Shown here piece by piece: positions 12,180 to 26,710 of a stretch of 64,000 nt of DNA. The notes under the pieces are model-generated. The model was not told the DNA's origin. It did not search any database and saw nothing but the letters and a program-made list of their open reading frames with translations. The DNA is from Zestomonas carbonaria (GTDB lineage Bacteria > Pseudomonadota > Gammaproteobacteria > Pseudomonadales > Pseudomonadaceae), in the NCBI RefSeq assembly GCF_904061905.1, contig NZ_CAJFCI010000064.1, forward strand, positions 1-64,000. Direction: 5' to 3'. Numbering within the stretch: the first letter of the stretch is position 1; every line of letters begins with the position of its first letter. The translations under genes were made by a program, and so were the position numbers.

Positions 12180-15100
12180 TTGAAAGACCTACTGAATCTG
12201 TTGAAAAACCAGGGTCAAATCGAAGAGTTCGACGCCATCCGTATCGGCCTGGCTTCGCCTGAGATGATCCGTTCGTGGTCGTTCGGTGAAGTGAAGAAGC
12301 CGGAGACCATCAACTACCGTACCTTCAAGCCGGAGCGCGACGGCCTGTTCTGCGCCAAGATCTTCGGCCCGGTGAAGGACTACGAGTGCCTGTGCGGCAA
12401 GTACAAGCGCCTGAAGCACCGTGGTGTGATCTGCGAGAAGTGCGGCGTGGAAGTGGCGCTGGCCAAGGTCCGTCGCGAGCGCATGGCGCACATCGAACTG
12501 GCTTCGCCGGTCGCCCACATCTGGTTCCTCAAGTCGCTGCCGTCCCGTATCGGCCTGCTGCTGGACATGACCCTGCGTGACATCGAGCGCGTGCTCTACT
12601 TCGAGAGCTACGTGGTGATCGACCCGGGCATGACCACCCTGGAGAAGGGCCAACTGCTCAACGACGAGCAGTACTTCGAGGCCATCGAGGAGTTCGGTGA
12701 CGACTTCGACGCGCGCATGGGCGCCGAAGCGGTTCGCGAACTGCTCAACGCCATCGATCTGGATCACGAGATCGGCCGCCTGCGCGAGGAGATTCCGCAG
12801 ACCAACTCCGAGACCAAGATCAAGAAGCTGTCCAAGCGCCTGAAGCTGATGGAAGCCTTCAAGGACTCCGGTAACCGTCCGGAGTGGATGGTCCTGACCG
12901 TCCTGCCGGTGCTGCCGCCGGACCTGCGTCCGCTGGTCCCGCTGGATGGCGGCCGTTTCGCGACTTCCGACCTGAACGACCTGTATCGCCGGGTGATCAA
13001 CCGTAACAACCGTCTGAAGCGCCTGCTCGACCTGGCCGCTCCGGACATCATCGTGCGCAACGAGAAGCGCATGCTGCAGGAAGCCGTCGACGCCCTGCTG
13101 GACAACGGCCGTCGCGGCCGTGCCATCACCGGCTCGAACAAGCGCCCGCTGAAGTCCCTGGCCGACATGATCAAGGGCAAGCAGGGCCGTTTCCGTCAGA
13201 ACCTGCTCGGCAAGCGCGTCGACTACTCCGGCCGTTCGGTGATTACCGTCGGCCCGACCCTGCGTCTGCACCAGTGCGGTCTGCCGAAGAAGATGGCCCT
13301 CGAGCTGTTCAAACCGTTCATCTTCGGCAAGCTGGAAATGCGTGGTCTGGCGACCACCATCAAGGCCGCGAAGAAGATGGTCGAGCGCGAGCTGCCCGAG
13401 GTCTGGGACGTTCTCGCCGAAGTCATCCGCGAACACCCCGTGCTGCTCAACCGTGCGCCGACCCTGCACCGTCTGGGCATCCAGGCGTTCGAGCCGGTGC
13501 TCATCGAAGGCAAGGCGATCCAGCTTCACCCGCTGGTCTGTGCCGCGTACAACGCCGACTTCGACGGTGACCAGATGGCCGTGCACGTCCCGCTGACCCT
13601 CGAGGCCCAGTTGGAAGCGCGCGCGCTGATGATGTCCACCAACAACATCCTGTCGCCGGCCAACGGTGATCCGATCATCGTGCCGTCCCAGGACGTGGTT
13701 CTGGGTCTGTACTACATGACCCGCGAAGCCGTTAACGCCAAGGGCGAGGGTCGAGTGTTCGCCGACCTGCAGGAAGTCGACCGGGTATTCCGTGCCGGCG
13801 AGGCGTCCCTGCACGCCCGCGTGAAAGTGCGCATCAACGAGACCGTCAAGGAAAAGGACGGCTCGATCACCAAGAACACCCGCATCGTCGACACCACTGT
13901 CGGCCGTGCCCTGCTGTTCCAGGTCGTGCCGGCCGGGCTGCCCTTCGAGGTGGTCAACCAGCCGATGAAGAAGAAGGCAATCTCCAAGCTGATCAACCAG
14001 TGCTACCGCACTGTCGGCCTGAAGGACACCGTGATCTTCGCCGACCAGTTGATGTACACCGGCTTCGCCTACTCGACCATCTCCGGTGTGTCGATCGGCG
14101 TGAACGACTTCGTCATCCCGGACGAGAAGGCGCGCATCATCGACGCCGCCACCGAGGAAGTGAAGGAGATCGAGAGCCAGTACGCCTCCGGCCTGGTGAC
14201 CCAGGGCGAGAAGTACAACAAGGTGATCGACCTGTGGTCGAAGGCCAACGACGAAGTGTCCAAGGCGATGATGGCCAATCTCTCGAAAGAGCGGGTCATC
14301 GACCGCGAGGGCAAGGAAGTCGAGCAGGAGTCCTTCAACTCCATGTACATGATGGCCGACTCCGGCGCCCGGGGTTCCGCCGCACAGATCCGTCAGTTGG
14401 CCGGTATGCGTGGCCTGATGGCCAAGCCGGACGGCTCGATCATCGAGACCCCGATCACCGCGAACTTCCGCGAAGGTCTGTCGGTTCTGCAGTACTTCAT
14501 CTCCACCCACGGTGCTCGTAAGGGTCTGGCGGATACCGCGCTGAAGACCGCGAACTCCGGTTACCTGACCCGTCGTCTGGTCGACGTGGCCCAGGACCTG
14601 GTAGTGACCGAAATCGACTGCGGCACCGAACATGGCCTGCTGATGACCCCGCACATCGAAGGCGGCGACGTGGTCGAGCCGCTCGGTGAGCGTGTGCTGG
14701 GCCGTGTGATCGCCCGCGACGTGTTCAAGCCGGGCAGCGAAGACGTCATCGTGCCGGCCGGTACCCTGGTCGACGAGCAGTGGGTCGAGTTCATCGAGCG
14801 CAACAGCATCGACGAAGTGATCGTGCGTTCGCCGATCACCTGCGAAACCCGCTATGGCATCTGCGCCAAGTGCTACGGCCGCGACCTGGCTCGTGGTCAC
14901 CAGGTCAACATCGGTGAGGCGGTCGGTGTCATCGCCGCCCAGTCGATCGGTGAACCGGGTACCCAGCTCACCATGCGGACCTTCCACATCGGTGGTGCGG
15001 CCAGCCGGACTTCGGCAGCCGACAGCGTCCAGGTGAAGAACGGCGGTACCGTGCGTCTGCACAACCTCAAGCACGTCGAGCGTGCCGACGGCAACCTGGT

Positions 15101-16373
15101 GGCGGTGTCCCGCTCCGGCGAGCTGGCGATCGCCGACGACTTCGGCCGAGAGCGCGAGCGCTACAAGCTGCCGTACGGTGCGGTGATCTCGGTCAAGGAA
15201 GGTGACAAGGTCGATGCTGGCGCCATCGTCGCCAAGTGGGACCCGCACACCCACCCGATCGTCACCGAGATGGCCGGTACCGTGACCTTCGTGGGCATGG
15301 AAGAGGGCATCACCATCAAGCGCCAGACCGACGAACTGACCGGTCTGACCAACATCGAGGTGATGGACCCGAAAGATCGTCCGGCCGCTGGCAAGGACAT
15401 CCGTCCGGCCGTGAAGCTGGTCGACGCCAACGGCAAGGAACTGCTGCTGCCGGGTACCGACGTGCCTGCACAGTACTTCCTGCCGGCCAACGCCTTGGTC
15501 AACCTGACCGACGGAGCCAAGGTGGGCGTGGGTGACGTAATCGCCCGTATCCCGCAGGAAACCTCGAAGACTCGCGACATCACCGGTGGTCTGCCGCGCG
15601 TTGCCGACCTGTTCGAAGCGCGTCGTCCGAAAGAGCCGTCGATCCTGGCGGAAATCAGCGGCACCATCTCCTTCGGCAAGGAAACCAAGGGCAAGCGCCG
15701 CCTGGTCATCACCCCGACCGACGGTAGCGATCCGTACGAGGAGCTGATTCCGAAGTGGCGTCACCTCAACGTCTTCGAAGGCGAACAGGTGAACCGCGGC
15801 GAAGTGATCTCCGATGGTCCGAGCAACCCGCACGACATCTTGCGTTTGCTCGGTGTCAGCGCGCTGGCCAAGTACATCGTCAACGAGATCCAGGACGTGT
15901 ACCGCCTGCAGGGCGTGAAGATCAACGACAAGCACATCGAGACCATCCTGCGGCAGATGCTGCGCAAGGTCGAGGTCAGCGAGTCCGGCGACTCCAGCTT
16001 CATCAAAGGCGACCAGGTCGAGCTGACCCAGGTGCTGGAAGAGAACGAGAAGCTGGGCACGGACGACCGCTTCCCGGCCAAGTACGAGCGCGTGCTGCTG
16101 GGTATTACCAAGGCCTCGCTGTCCACCGAGTCGTTCATCTCGGCGGCCTCCTTCCAGGAGACCACCCGCGTCCTCACCGAGGCGGCGGTCACCGGCAAGC
16201 GCGACTTCCTGCGCGGCCTGAAGGAGAACGTGGTGGTGGGTCGTCTGATCCCGGCCGGTACCGGACTGGCCTACCACAGCGAGCGCAAGCGCAAGCGTGA
16301 TGCCGGCAAGCCGGTTCAGGTGAGCGCCAGCGAGGCGGAAGCCCAGCTGTCGGAAGCGCTCAACAATCTGTAA
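12180..16373 (+). CDS. rpoC: DNA-directed RNA polymerase subunit beta'
   Basis: Catalytic subunit of RNA polymerase, 1397 residues. The N-terminal zinc ribbon cysteines are C70, C72, C85 and C88. The magnesium-binding NADFDGD motif places the three aspartates at 460, 462 and 464, the same numbers as in E. coli. The second zinc site [11 protein letters not shown] and the trigger-loop region [16 protein letters not shown] are present. The start codon is TTG at 12180, preceded by AGGAGGAAA; no ATG gives a full-length product. The same TTG start is, as I recall, used in P. aeruginosa. Confidence 0.99.
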   Translation: MKDLLNLLKNQGQIEEFDAIRIGLASPEMIRSWSFGEVKKPETINYRTFKPERDGLFCAKIFGPVKDYECLCGKYKRLKHRGVICEKCGVEVALAKVRRERMAHIELASPVAHIWFLKSLPSRIGLLLDMTLRDIERVLYFESYVVIDPGMTTLEKGQLLNDEQYFEAIEEFGDDFDARMGAEAVRELLNAIDLDHEIGRLREEIPQTNSETKIKKLSKRLKLMEAFKDSGNRPEWMVLTVLPVLPPDLRPLVPLDGGRFATSDLNDLYRRVINRNNRLKRLLDLAAPDIIVRNEKRMLQEAVDALLDNGRRGRAITGSNKRPLKSLADMIKGKQGRFRQNLLGKRVDYSGRSVITVGPTLRLHQCGLPKKMALELFKPFIFGKLEMRGLATTIKAAKKMVERELPEVWDVLAEVIREHPVLLNRAPTLHRLGIQAFEPVLIEGKAIQLHPLVCAAYNADFDGDQMAVHVPLTLEAQLEARALMMSTNNILSPANGDPIIVPSQDVVLGLYYMTREAVNAKGEGRVFADLQEVDRVFRAGEASLHARVKVRINETVKEKDGSITKNTRIVDTTVGRALLFQVVPAGLPFEVVNQPMKKKAISKLINQCYRTVGLKDTVIFADQLMYTGFAYSTISGVSIGVNDFVIPDEKARIIDAATEEVKEIESQYASGLVTQGEKYNKVIDLWSKANDEVSKAMMANLSKERVIDREGKEVEQESFNSMYMMADSGARGSAAQIRQLAGMRGLMAKPDGSIIETPITANFREGLSVLQYFISTHGARKGLADTALKTANSGYLTRRLVDVAQDLVVTEIDCGTEHGLLMTPHIEGGDVVEPLGERVLGRVIARDVFKPGSEDVIVPAGTLVDEQWVEFIERNSIDEVIVRSPITCETRYGICAKCYGRDLARGHQVNIGEAVGVIAAQSIGEPGTQLTMRTFHIGGAASRTSAADSVQVKNGGTVRLHNLKHVERADGNLVAVSRSGELAIADDFGRERERYKLPYGAVISVKEGDKVDAGAIVAKWDPHTHPIVTEMAGTVTFVGMEEGITIKRQTDELTGLTNIEVMDPKDRPAAGKDIRPAVKLVDANGKELLLPGTDVPAQYFLPANALVNLTDGAKVGVGDVIARIPQETSKTRDITGGLPRVADLFEARRPKEPSILAEISGTISFGKETKGKRRLVITPTDGSDPYEELIPKWRHLNVFEGEQVNRGEVISDGPSNPHDILRLLGVSALAKYIVNEIQDVYRLQGVKINDKHIETILRQMLRKVEVSESGDSSFIKGDQVELTQVLEENEKLGTDDRFPAKYERVLLGITKASLSTESFISAASFQETTRVLTEAAVTGKRDFLRGLKENVVVGRLIPAGTGLAYHSERKRKRDAGKPVQVSASEAEAQLSEALNNL

Positions 16374-16383
16374 GAAAGTGTGG

Positions 16384-16413
16384 GGTCCTGTAGCCTTCCC
16401 AGGCTGCAGGACC
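16384..16413 (+). terminator. Hairpin after rpoC (terminator-like, no T tract)
   Basis: A 12-base stem with one G-U pair (16384-16395 with 16402-16413) closes a six-base loop 11 bases after the rpoC stop. It lacks a following T run, so it may stabilise the 3' end or act with Rho and not terminate alone. Confidence 0.55.
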
Positions 16414-16417
16414 TGCC

Positions 16418-16446
16418 TTGACGGGGTGTGGCAAGCTCTTTAGACT
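16418..16446 (+). promoter_or_regulatory. Predicted promoter of the str operon (rpsL-rpsG-fusA-tufB)
   Basis: TTGACG at 16418-16423, exactly 17 bases, TAGACT (four of six) at 16441-16446. It begins four bases after the rpoC hairpin and about 75 bases before rpsL. Confidence 0.6.
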
Positions 16447-16463
16447 TTTGTACCCCTAAATTT

Positions 16464-16492
16464 GGCGGGACCTTGGTCCTGCCATTTTGTTT
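16464..16492 (+). terminator. Attenuator-like hairpin in the str operon leader
   Basis: GGCGGGAC pairs with GTCCTGCC (16464-16471 with 16476-16483, one G-U) around the loop CTTG, followed by ATTTTGTTT. It lies between the predicted promoter and rpsL, so it could terminate either rpoC read-through or the str leader itself. Confidence 0.6.
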
Positions 16493-16520
16493 ATGTCGAA
16501 AGACAACAGTGGAGCTATAG

Positions 16521-16892
16521 ATGGCAACTATCAACCAGCTGGTACGCAAGCCGCGCAAGCGTCTCGTCGACAAGAGCGACGTGCCTGCGCTGCAGAACTG
16601 CCCGCAGCGTCGTGGCGTGTGCACCCGCGTGTACACCACCACGCCGAAGAAACCGAACTCCGCACTGCGTAAAGTGTGCCGTGTTCGTCTGACCAACGGC
16701 TACGAAGTCACCTCCTACATCGGCGGTGAAGGCCACAACCTGCAAGAGCACAGCGTTGTGCTGATTCGCGGCGGCCGAGTGAAGGACCTTCCGGGTGTGC
16801 GTTACCACACCGTGCGCGGTTCGCTGGATACCTCCGGCGTGAAAGACCGTAAGCAGGGTCGTTCCAAGTACGGCGCCAAGCGTCCGAAATAA
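16521..16892 (+). CDS. rpsL: 30S ribosomal protein S12
   Basis: Decoding-centre protein that monitors codon-anticodon pairing. 123 residues. Lysines K43 and K88, where streptomycin-resistance substitutions arise, are unchanged, and D89, the methylthiolation site, is present. GTGGAG lies upstream of the ATG. First gene of the str operon. Confidence 0.98.
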   Translation: MATINQLVRKPRKRLVDKSDVPALQNCPQRRGVCTRVYTTTPKKPNSALRKVCRVRLTNGYEVTSYIGGEGHNLQEHSVVLIRGGRVKDLPGVRYHTVRGSLDTSGVKDRKQGRSKYGAKRPK

Positions 16893-16988
16893 TCCGTTTC
16901 CATTTATCTGAGTCGATAAGAGTAAGGTCGGGCGTGACCCTGGCGTCATGGTCCCGAGCTAACCTGAAGACCGTTTGAGGGCTTATCA

Positions 16989-17459
16989 ATGCCAAGACGT
17001 CGTGTAGCAGCCAAGCGTGAGATCCTGGACGATCCGAAGTACGGAAGCCAGATCCTCGCCAAGTTCATGAACCACGTGATGGAAAGCGGCAAGAAGGCCG
17101 TAGCCGAGCGCATCGTTTACGGCGCGCTGGATACCGTCAAATCCCGCAAGAACAGCGATCCCCTGGAGATCTTCGAGAAAGCTCTCGACGCCATCGCTCC
17201 GCTGGTCGAAGTCAAGTCCCGCCGTGTAGGCGGTGCTACCTACCAGGTCCCGGTCGAGGTTCGTCCGTCCCGTCGCAACGCCCTGGCCATGCGCTGGCTG
17301 GTGGAAAGTGCGCGCAAGCGTGGTGAAAAGTCCATGGCCCTGCGCCTGGCTGGCGAGTTGCTGGATGCCTACGAAGGTAAAGGCGCCGCCGTCAAGAAGC
17401 GTGAAGACGTGCACCGTATGGCAGAGGCCAACAAGGCCTTCTCCCATTACCGTTTCTAA
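16989..17459 (+). CDS. rpsG: 30S ribosomal protein S7
   Basis: Nucleates assembly of the 30S head and contacts the E-site tRNA; in E. coli it is the translational repressor of the str operon. 156 residues beginning [12 protein letters not shown]. The 96-base gap after rpsL is where E. coli S7 binds its mRNA, but I cannot confirm the fold here. Confidence 0.98.
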   Translation: MPRRRVAAKREILDDPKYGSQILAKFMNHVMESGKKAVAERIVYGALDTVKSRKNSDPLEIFEKALDAIAPLVEVKSRRVGGATYQVPVEVRPSRRNALAMRWLVESARKRGEKSMALRLAGELLDAYEGKGAAVKKREDVHRMAEANKAFSHYRF

Positions 17460-17492
17460 GAACCGCGCTTCACATCCCACGAGGATTTTATT

Positions 17493-19595
<2,103 letters not shown>

Positions 19596-19625
19596 TTCAG
19601 CCCTTTAAGTAAGAGGTTTACTGTC

Positions 19626-20819
19626 GTGGCTAAGGAAAAATTTGAACGTAACAAACCGCACGTCAACGTAGGCACCATCGGTCACGTTGACCACGGTAAA
19701 ACCACCCTGACCGCAGCGCTGACCAAGGTCTGTGCCGAGACCTGGGGCGGTGCTGTCCGCGCGTTCGACCAGATCGACAACGCTCCGGAAGAGAAGGCGC
19801 GTGGTATCACCATCAACACTTCCCACGTTGAATACGATTCGCCGATCCGCCACTACGCCCACGTGGACTGCCCGGGTCACGCCGACTACGTGAAGAACAT
19901 GATCACCGGTGCCGCCCAGATGGACGGCGCGATCCTGGTCTGCTCGGCTGCCGACGGCCCCATGCCGCAAACCCGCGAGCACATCCTGCTGTCCCGTCAG
20001 GTAGGCGTTCCGTATATCGTCGTGTTCCTGAACAAGGCCGACATGGTGGACGACGCCGAGCTGCTGGAGCTGGTCGAGATGGAGGTCCGTGACCTGCTCT
20101 CCACCTATGACTTCCCGGGCGACGATACCCCGATCATCATCGGTTCTGCGCTGATGGCGCTGAACGGCGAAGACTCCAACGAAATGGGCGTTTCCGCTGT
20201 TCGCAAGCTGGTGGAAACCCTGGATGCCTACATTCCGGAGCCGGTGCGTGCCATCGACCAGCCGTTCCTGATGCCGATCGAAGACGTGTTCTCGATCTCC
20301 GGTCGCGGTACCGTGGTAACCGGTCGTGTCGAGCGCGGCATCGTCAAGGTCCAGGAAGAGGTCGAGATCGTCGGTATCCGTCCGACCACCAAGACCACCT
20401 GCACCGGCGTGGAAATGTTCCGCAAACTGCTCGACGAAGGTCGTGCTGGCGAGAACGTCGGCGTGCTGCTGCGCGGCACCAAGCGTGACGAAGTGGAGCG
20501 TGGCCAGGTTCTGGCCAAGCCGGGCACCATCAAGCCGCACACCAAGTTCGAAGGCGAAGTGTACGTGCTGAGCAAGGAAGAGGGCGGCCGTCACACTCCG
20601 TTCTTCAAGGGCTACCGTCCGCAGTTCTACTTCCGTACCACTGACGTGACCGGTAACTGCGAGCTGCCGGAAGGCGTCGAGATGGTGATGCCGGGTGACA
20701 ACATCAAGATGACTGTTACCCTGATCGCCCCGATCGCCATGGAAGAAGGTCTGCGCTTCGCGATCCGCGAAGGCGGTCGTACCGTCGGCGCCGGCGTGGT
20801 TGCCAAGATCATCGAGTAA
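19626..20819 (+). CDS. tufB: Elongation factor Tu (copy 2)
   Basis: Second EF-Tu gene, last of the str operon, encoding the same 397 residues as 3153-4346. It starts with GTG at 19626, whereas copy 1 starts with ATG. Codons 3-8 differ synonymously from copy 1 at every position, but after that I count only about eight differences over more than 1100 bases. The names tufA and tufB are applied inconsistently in Pseudomonas; here they simply mean first and second in the window. Confidence 0.98.
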   Translation: MAKEKFERNKPHVNVGTIGHVDHGKTTLTAALTKVCAETWGGAVRAFDQIDNAPEEKARGITINTSHVEYDSPIRHYAHVDCPGHADYVKNMITGAAQMDGAILVCSAADGPMPQTREHILLSRQVGVPYIVVFLNKADMVDDAELLELVEMEVRDLLSTYDFPGDDTPIIIGSALMALNGEDSNEMGVSAVRKLVETLDAYIPEPVRAIDQPFLMPIEDVFSISGRGTVVTGRVERGIVKVQEEVEIVGIRPTTKTTCTGVEMFRKLLDEGRAGENVGVLLRGTKRDEVERGQVLAKPGTIKPHTKFEGEVYVLSKEEGGRHTPFFKGYRPQFYFRTTDVTGNCELPEGVEMVMPGDNIKMTVTLIAPIAMEEGLRFAIREGGRTVGAGVVAKIIE

Positions 20820-21284
<465 letters not shown>

Positions 21285-21366
21285 GACCTTGCGGTTTTAG
21301 TCGTGTAACGCTCTGAAATGGGCGGCCATAGCGGGTGAAAGCCCCGTACACTCATGAGGTTACAAC

Positions 21367-22002
21367 ATGACTATTGGTGTAGTCGGTCGTAAGTGCGGCA
21401 TGACCCGCATTTTCACCGAAGAAGGTGTCTCCATTCCGGTTACAGTCATCGAGATTGAACCGAATCGCGTGACCCAATTCAAAACTGAAGAAAGCGACGG
21501 CTATCGCGCTGTCCAGGTTACCGTGGGCGAGCGTCGTGCTTCCCGCGTGACCAAGGCTCAGGCTGGTCACTTCGCCAAGGCGAGCGTCGCTGCTGGTCGT
21601 AGCGTCTGGGAGTTCCGCCTTGAAGAAGGTGAATACCAGGCCGGCGACCTGATCAATGCCGAGATCTTCCAGGCGGGCCAACTGGTCGACGTGACCGGTC
21701 AGTCGAAGGGTAAAGGCTTCGCCGGTACCATCAAACGCTGGAATTTCCGCGGTCAAGACAATACCCACGGCAACTCCGTTTCCCACCGCGTCCCGGGTTC
21801 CATCGGCCAGTGCCAGACTCCTGGCCGTGTGTTCAAGGGTAAGAAGATGTCCGGTCACATGGGCGCTGAGCGCGTGACCGTACAGTCCCTGGAAGTGGTT
21901 CGCGTTGACGCTGAACGCAATCTGCTGCTGGTCAAGGGTGCCATTCCTGGCGCTCCGGGCGGCGACGTGATTGTGCGTCCGGCAGCCAAGGCTCGCGGTT
22001 AA
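21367..22002 (+). CDS. rplC: 50S ribosomal protein L3
   Basis: One of the two proteins that initiate 50S assembly; its long loop approaches the peptidyl transferase centre. 211 residues with the conserved [20 protein letters not shown] loop, which contains the glutamine methylated by PrmB in other bacteria. An 82-base gap after rpsJ holds no gene. Confidence 0.98.
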   Translation: MTIGVVGRKCGMTRIFTEEGVSIPVTVIEIEPNRVTQFKTEESDGYRAVQVTVGERRASRVTKAQAGHFAKASVAAGRSVWEFRLEEGEYQAGDLINAEIFQAGQLVDVTGQSKGKGFAGTIKRWNFRGQDNTHGNSVSHRVPGSIGQCQTPGRVFKGKKMSGHMGAERVTVQSLEVVRVDAERNLLLVKGAIPGAPGGDVIVRPAAKARG

Positions 22003-22014
22003 GGGGAAGCTGAC

Positions 22015-22617
22015 ATGCAATTGAGTGTTAATGGCGCACAAGCGATCGAAGTGTCCGAAGCGACCTTCGGTGGCGAGTTCAACGAAACTCTGGTGCATCA
22101 GGCTGTCGTGGCCTACATGGCTGCTGGTCGTCAAGGCAGCAAGCAGCAGAAGACCCGTTCCGACGTGTCCGGTGGCGGCAAGCGTCCGTGGCGCCAGAAG
22201 GGCACCGGTCGTGCCCGTGCCGGTACCACTCGCGGTCCGGTCTGGCGTGGCGGTGGTGTGACCTTCGCGGCCCGTCCGCAGGACCACTCGCAGAAGCTCA
22301 ACAAGAAGATGTATCGCGCAGCCCTGCGCTCCATCCTCTCCGAGCTGGTGCGTAGCGACCGTCTGGTCGTGGTTCCGGACTTCTCCGTGGAAGCCCCGAA
22401 GACCAAGGCCCTGCTGAGCAAGCTGAATGGCCTGGGTCTGTCCGACGTGCTGATCGTCGCCGACTCGGTCGACGAGAATCTGTATCTGGCTGCTCGCAAC
22501 CTGCCGCACGTCGATGTGCGCGATGTTCAGGGTTCCGATCCGGTCAGTCTGATCGCTTTCGACAAGGTGCTGATCACCGTGTCGGCGGTTAAGAAGTTCG
22601 AGGAGCTGCTGGGATGA
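22015..22617 (+). CDS. rplD: 50S ribosomal protein L4
   Basis: Lines the nascent peptide exit tunnel; its long arginine-rich loop ([18 protein letters not shown]) lies at the macrolide constriction and shows no obvious resistance change. 200 residues. It overlaps rplW by four bases (ATGA). In E. coli it represses the S10 operon; the short leader here argues against the same mechanism. Confidence 0.98.
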   Translation: MQLSVNGAQAIEVSEATFGGEFNETLVHQAVVAYMAAGRQGSKQQKTRSDVSGGGKRPWRQKGTGRARAGTTRGPVWRGGGVTFAARPQDHSQKLNKKMYRAALRSILSELVRSDRLVVVPDFSVEAPKTKALLSKLNGLGLSDVLIVADSVDENLYLAARNLPHVDVRDVQGSDPVSLIAFDKVLITVSAVKKFEELLG

Positions 22618-22913
22618 ACCAGGAACGCGTATTCAAAGTGCTGCTTGGCCCGCACATCTCCGAGAAGGCCACAGTTCTGGCCGAGAAGAAAGGCCAGTTC
22701 GTTTTCAAGGTTGCCACCGATGCAACCAAGCTGGAAATCAAGAAGGCCGTCGAAAGCCTGTTCAGCGTCAAAGTCGAGCGTGTGACTACCCAGAACGTTC
22801 TGGGCAAGAGCAAGCGTACCGCACGTGGCCTAGGCAAGCGTAACGACTGGAAGAAGGCGATCATCGCCCTTCAGCCGGGCCAAGATCTCGATTTCACCAG
22901 CAGTGCTGAGTAA
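22614..22913 (+). CDS. rplW: 50S ribosomal protein L23
   Basis: Sits at the tunnel exit and is the docking site for trigger factor and SRP. 99 residues beginning [19 protein letters not shown]. The start overlaps the rplD stop by four bases, indicating translational coupling. Confidence 0.98.
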   Translation: MNQERVFKVLLGPHISEKATVLAEKKGQFVFKVATDATKLEIKKAVESLFSVKVERVTTQNVLGKSKRTARGLGKRNDWKKAIIALQPGQDLDFTSSAE

Positions 22914-22927
22914 GGAAGGGGTGCATC

Positions 22928-23749
22928 ATGGCAATCGTTAAATGCAAACCGACTTCCGCTGGCCGCCGTTTCGTGGTCAAAGTGGTCAATCAGGAGCTGC
23001 ACAAAGGCGCTCCTTATGCTCCGCTGCTCGAGAAGAAGTCGAAGTCCGGTGGTCGTAACAACAACGGCCGCATCACCACTCGCCACGTTGGCGGTGGTCA
23101 CAAGCAGCATTACCGTCTGGTCGATTTTCGTCGCAACAAGGATGGCATCCCTGCCATCGTCGAGCGCATCGAATACGACCCGAACCGTACTGCTCACATC
23201 GCTCTGCTGAAGTACGCCGACGGTGAGCGTCGCTACATCATCGCGCCGAAAGGCGTGAGCGCTGGCGACCAGCTGATCTCGGGCGCAATGGCGCCGATCA
23301 AGCCGGGTAACAGCCTGCAGTTGCGCAACATTCCGGTGGGTTCGACCGTTCACGGTATCGAGCTGAAGCCGGGCAAAGGCGCGCAGATCGCTCGTTCCGC
23401 TGGTGCTTCCGCCCAGTTGGTGGCCCGCGAAGGTGCCTATGTGACCCTGCGTCTGCGCTCCGGTGAGATGCGCAAGGTACTGGCCGAGTGCCGTGCGACC
23501 CTGGGCGAAGTCTCCAACTCCGAGCACAGCCTGCGCTCGCTGGGTAAGGCTGGTGCCAAACGCTGGCGCGGCGTTCGTCCGACCGTTCGTGGTGTTGCCA
23601 TGAACCCGGTCGACCACCCGCATGGTGGTGGTGAAGGTCGTACCTCCGGTGGTCGTCATCCGGTGTCGCCGTGGGGCTTCCCGACCAAGGGCGCGAAGAC
23701 TCGTGGTAACAAGCGCACCGATAACATGATCGTCCGTCGTCGCAAGTAA
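22928..23749 (+). CDS. rplB: 50S ribosomal protein L2
   Basis: Needed for subunit association and peptidyl transferase activity. 273 residues, with the conserved [13 protein letters not shown] segment holding the functionally important histidine near the C-terminus, then the basic tail ending RRRK. AAGGAAGGGG precedes the ATG. Confidence 0.98.
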   Translation: MAIVKCKPTSAGRRFVVKVVNQELHKGAPYAPLLEKKSKSGGRNNNGRITTRHVGGGHKQHYRLVDFRRNKDGIPAIVERIEYDPNRTAHIALLKYADGERRYIIAPKGVSAGDQLISGAMAPIKPGNSLQLRNIPVGSTVHGIELKPGKGAQIARSAGASAQLVAREGAYVTLRLRSGEMRKVLAECRATLGEVSNSEHSLRSLGKAGAKRWRGVRPTVRGVAMNPVDHPHGGGEGRTSGGRHPVSPWGFPTKGAKTRGNKRTDNMIVRRRK

Positions 23750-23765
23750 ATAGAGGGATACGACA

Positions 23766-24041
23766 GTGCCACGTTCTCTGAAAAAAGGTCCTTTTATCGA
23801 TCTTCACCTGCTGAAGAAGGTCGAGGCGGCGGTGGAAAAGAACGATCGCAAACCGGTTAAGACCTGGTCGCGTCGTTCGATGATCCTGCCGCAGATGGTC
23901 GGTCTGACCATCGCTGTGCATAACGGCCGTCAACATGTCCCGGTCCTGGTGAGCGAAGACATGGTTGGCCACAAACTCGGCGAGTTCGCTGCTACCCGCA
24001 CCTATCGTGGGCACGTGGCTGACAAGAAAGCCAAGCGTTAA
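23766..24041 (+). CDS. rpsS: 30S ribosomal protein S19
   Basis: 30S head protein contacting S13 and the inter-subunit bridge. 91 residues, [19 protein letters not shown]. It uses a GTG start at 23766 with AGAGGG upstream; no ATG gives the conserved N-terminus. Confidence 0.97.
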   Translation: MPRSLKKGPFIDLHLLKKVEAAVEKNDRKPVKTWSRRSMILPQMVGLTIAVHNGRQHVPVLVSEDMVGHKLGEFAATRTYRGHVADKKAKR

Positions 24042-24054
24042 GGGGTAAGGAATG

Positions 24055-24387
24055 ATGGAAGTAGCCGCTAAGTTGTCGGGCGCTCGAATCTCCGCCCAGA
24101 AGGCCCGCTTGGTCGCCGACCAGATCCGCGGGAAGAAGGTGGGTGAAGCGCTCAACCTCCTGGCTTTCAGCAATAAGAAAGCCGCCGAGATCATGAAGAA
24201 AGTGCTGGAGTCGGCCGTAGCCAACGCCGAGCACAACGAGGGCGCGGACGTGGACGACCTGAAGGTCTCCACCGTTTTCGTCAACGAGGGGCGTTCGCTT
24301 AAGCGCATCATGCCGCGTGCCAAAGGCCGCGCTGATCGCATCGTCAAGCGGTCTTGCCATATCACTGTCAAGGTTGCGGACAAGTAA
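24055..24387 (+). CDS. rplV: 50S ribosomal protein L22
   Basis: Its beta hairpin lines the exit tunnel opposite L4. 110 residues beginning [19 protein letters not shown]. Two ATG codons are adjacent (24052 and 24055); the second is chosen because it gives the standard N-terminus and better spacing from AGGGG. Using the first would only add one methionine. Confidence 0.96.
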   Translation: MEVAAKLSGARISAQKARLVADQIRGKKVGEALNLLAFSNKKAAEIMKKVLESAVANAEHNEGADVDDLKVSTVFVNEGRSLKRIMPRAKGRADRIVKRSCHITVKVADK

Positions 24388-24400
24388 CGGAGTCGATCAG

Positions 24401-25087
24401 ATGGGTCAGAAAGTACATCCCGTTGGCATCCGCCTGGGAATCGTCAAGGATCATACTTCCGTCTGGTATGCAGACGGTCGGACTTACGCGGACTACCTGT
24501 TCGCGGATCTGAAAGTCCGTGAGTATCTCCAAGACAAACTAAAAAGCGCGTCCGTAAGCCGTATCGATATCCATCGCCCGGCGCAAACCGCACGCATCAC
24601 CATCCACACCGCCCGTCCCGGTATCGTGATCGGCAAGAAAGGTGAGGATGTCGAGAAGCTGCGTCAGGACCTGACCAAGCAAATGGGTGTGCCGGTGCAC
24701 ATCAATATCGAAGAGATCCGCAAGCCGGAGCTCGACGGTATGCTGGTTGCGCAGAGCGTAGCTCAGCAGCTGGAGCGTCGCGTGATGTTCCGTCGCGCCA
24801 TGAAGCGTGCTGTACAGAACGCCATGCGTATCGGTGCCAAGGGCATCAAGATCCAGGTGAGTGGTCGTCTCGGTGGCGCGGAAATCGCCCGTACCGAGTG
24901 GTATCGCGAAGGTCGTGTGCCGCTGCACACCCTGCGTGCCGATATCGATTACGCCACCTACGAAGCGCACACCACCTACGGTGTGATCGGTGTGAAGGTT
25001 TGGATCTTCAAGGGCGAGGTCATTGGTGGCCGCCAGGAAGAGCTGAAGCCTGTCGCTCCGGCGCCTCGCAAGAAAGCTGCTAAGTAA
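24401..25087 (+). CDS. rpsC: 30S ribosomal protein S3
   Basis: Forms part of the mRNA entry channel and its helicase activity. 228 residues with the KH-domain motif [14 protein letters not shown]. The ATG at 24401 ([13 protein letters not shown]) is used; an upstream in-frame start would lie inside rplV and is not expected. Confidence 0.98.
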   Translation: MGQKVHPVGIRLGIVKDHTSVWYADGRTYADYLFADLKVREYLQDKLKSASVSRIDIHRPAQTARITIHTARPGIVIGKKGEDVEKLRQDLTKQMGVPVHINIEEIRKPELDGMLVAQSVAQQLERRVMFRRAMKRAVQNAMRIGAKGIKIQVSGRLGGAEIARTEWYREGRVPLHTLRADIDYATYEAHTTYGVIGVKVWIFKGEVIGGRQEELKPVAPAPRKKAAK

Positions 25088-25099
25088 GGAGTACGCAAC

Positions 25100-25513
25100 A
25101 TGCTGCAACCAAAGCGTACAAAATTCCGCAAGCAGATGACCGGCCACAACCGTGGTCTGGCTCATCGCGGTAGCAAAGTGAGCTTCGGCGAATTCGCGCT
25201 GAAGTCCGTTGCTCGTGGTCGTCTCACCGCTCGCCAGATCGAGTCTGCGCGTCGTGCGCTGACCCGTCACGTCAAGCGTGGCGGCAAAATCTGGATCCGC
25301 GTGTTCCCGGACAAGCCGGTCACCAAGAAGCCCCTGGAAGTGCGGATGGGTAAAGGTAAGGGTAGCGTCGAGTACTGGGTAGCCCAGATTCAGCCGGGCA
25401 AGGTGCTCTACGAGATCGAAGGCGTTTCCGAAGAGCTGGCCCGTGAGGCGTTCGCCCTGGCCGCTGCGAAGCTGCCGATTGCTACCTCCTTCGTTAAGCG
25501 GACGGTGATGTGA
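25100..25513 (+). CDS. rplP: 50S ribosomal protein L16
   Basis: Lies near the A site and central protuberance; required for late 50S assembly. 137 residues beginning [19 protein letters not shown]. The conserved [12 protein letters not shown] segment holds the arginine hydroxylated in E. coli. It overlaps rpmC by one base (TGATG). Confidence 0.98.
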   Translation: MLQPKRTKFRKQMTGHNRGLAHRGSKVSFGEFALKSVARGRLTARQIESARRALTRHVKRGGKIWIRVFPDKPVTKKPLEVRMGKGKGSVEYWVAQIQPGKVLYEIEGVSEELAREAFALAAAKLPIATSFVKRTVM

Positions 25514-25704
25514 TGAAAGCGAACGAACTTCGTGGCAAATCCGCGCAGGAGCTGAACGAGCAATTGCTCGGTCTGCTGCGCGACCAGTTCAATCTGCGTA
25601 TGCAGAAAGCGACTGGCCAGTTGGGGCAGTCTCACCTGCTCTCGCAAGTGAAGCGCGACATCGCTCGCGTGAAGACTGTGCTCACTCAGCAGGCAGGTAA
25701 GTAA
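25513..25704 (+). CDS. rpmC: 50S ribosomal protein L29
   Basis: A two-helix protein at the tunnel exit next to L23. 63 residues, [19 protein letters not shown]. The ATG at 25513 shares its first base with the end of the rplP stop; a GTG one codon upstream is possible but would overlap more and is less likely. Confidence 0.97.
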   Translation: MKANELRGKSAQELNEQLLGLLRDQFNLRMQKATGQLGQSHLLSQVKRDIARVKTVLTQQAGK

Positions 25705-25706
25705 TC

Positions 25707-25973
25707 ATGGCTGAAGCTCAGAAAACCGTCCGTACGCTGACCGGCCGTGTCGTCAGCGACAAAATGGACAAGACCATCACCGTTCTGATCGAGCGTCGCG
25801 TCAAGCACCCGATCTACGGTAAGTACGTCAAGCGTTCGACCAAACTGCACGCCCATGACGAAAGCAACCAGTGCCGCGTTGGCGATACCGTCTCGATCCG
25901 TGAGACCCGCCCGCTGGCCAAGACCAAGTCTTGGACCCTGGTTGAGATCGTCGAACGCGCAGTCGAAGTCTAA
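25707..25973 (+). CDS. rpsQ: 30S ribosomal protein S17
   Basis: Early 30S assembly protein with an OB fold. 88 residues with the conserved [19 protein letters not shown] and [12 protein letters not shown] stretches. It starts two bases after rpmC's stop. Last gene of the S10-type group before rplN. Confidence 0.98.
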   Translation: MAEAQKTVRTLTGRVVSDKMDKTITVLIERRVKHPIYGKYVKRSTKLHAHDESNQCRVGDTVSIRETRPLAKTKSWTLVEIVERAVEV

Positions 25974-25996
25974 GAGCTCAGGGTCGGAGAAATTTT

Positions 25997-26365
25997 ATGA
26001 TTCAGACTCAATCCATGCTCGATGTCGCTGATAACAGTGGCGCGCGTCGTGTTATGTGCATCAAGGTGCTCGGCGGTTCCCACCGTCGTTACGCCGGTAT
26101 TGGTGACATCATCAAGGTGACCGTGAAGGAAGCGATTCCGCGCGGCAAGGTGAAAAAGGGTCAGGTAATGACTGCGGTCGTGGTGCGTACCCGTCATGGT
26201 GTGCGTCGTCCGGACGGCTCGATCATTCGCTTCGACGGTAACGCTGCTGTTCTGCTGAACAACAAGCAGGAGCCGATCGGTACCCGTATCTTTGGGCCCG
26301 TGACCCGTGAGCTTCGTTCCGAGAAGTTCATGAAGATCGTCTCGCTCGCCCCTGAAGTTCTGTAA
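25997..26365 (+). CDS. rplN: 50S ribosomal protein L14
   Basis: Contributes to inter-subunit bridge B8 and binds the silencing factor RsfS. 122 residues, [27 protein letters not shown]. It is the first gene of the classical spc operon, but no promoter is visible in the 23-base gap after rpsQ, so S10 and spc genes appear co-transcribed here. Confidence 0.98.
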   Translation: MIQTQSMLDVADNSGARRVMCIKVLGGSHRRYAGIGDIIKVTVKEAIPRGKVKKGQVMTAVVVRTRHGVRRPDGSIIRFDGNAAVLLNNKQEPIGTRIFGPVTRELRSEKFMKIVSLAPEVL

Positions 26366-26376
26366 GGAGATCCGAC

Positions 26377-26691
26377 ATGCAAAAGATTCGTCGTGACGAC
26401 GAGATCATCGTGATCGCCGGCAAGGACAAGGGTAAGCGCGGTAAGGTGCTGAAGGTGCTCGCTGACGACCGTCTGGTCGTCGGCGGGGTCAACCTGGTCA
26501 AGCGTCATACCAAGCCGAACCCGATGTCGGGCGTACAAGGCGGTATCGTCGAGAAAGAGGCGCCGCTGCACGCATCCAACGTGGCCATCTTCAATCCGGA
26601 AACCAGCAAGGCTGATCGCGTTGGTTTCAAAGTCGAAGACGGTAAGAAAATTCGTGTCTTCAAGTCGAACCAGAAGCCGGTCGACGCTTGA
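26377..26691 (+). CDS. rplX: 50S ribosomal protein L24
   Basis: One of the two 50S assembly initiators. 104 residues with a KOW motif near the N-terminus ([20 protein letters not shown]). AAGGAG precedes the ATG by six bases. Confidence 0.98.
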   Translation: MQKIRRDDEIIVIAGKDKGKRGKVLKVLADDRLVVGGVNLVKRHTKPNPMSGVQGGIVEKEAPLHASNVAIFNPETSKADRVGFKVEDGKKIRVFKSNQKPVDA

Positions 26692-26710
26692 GCACTGCTA
26701 GGTAGATACC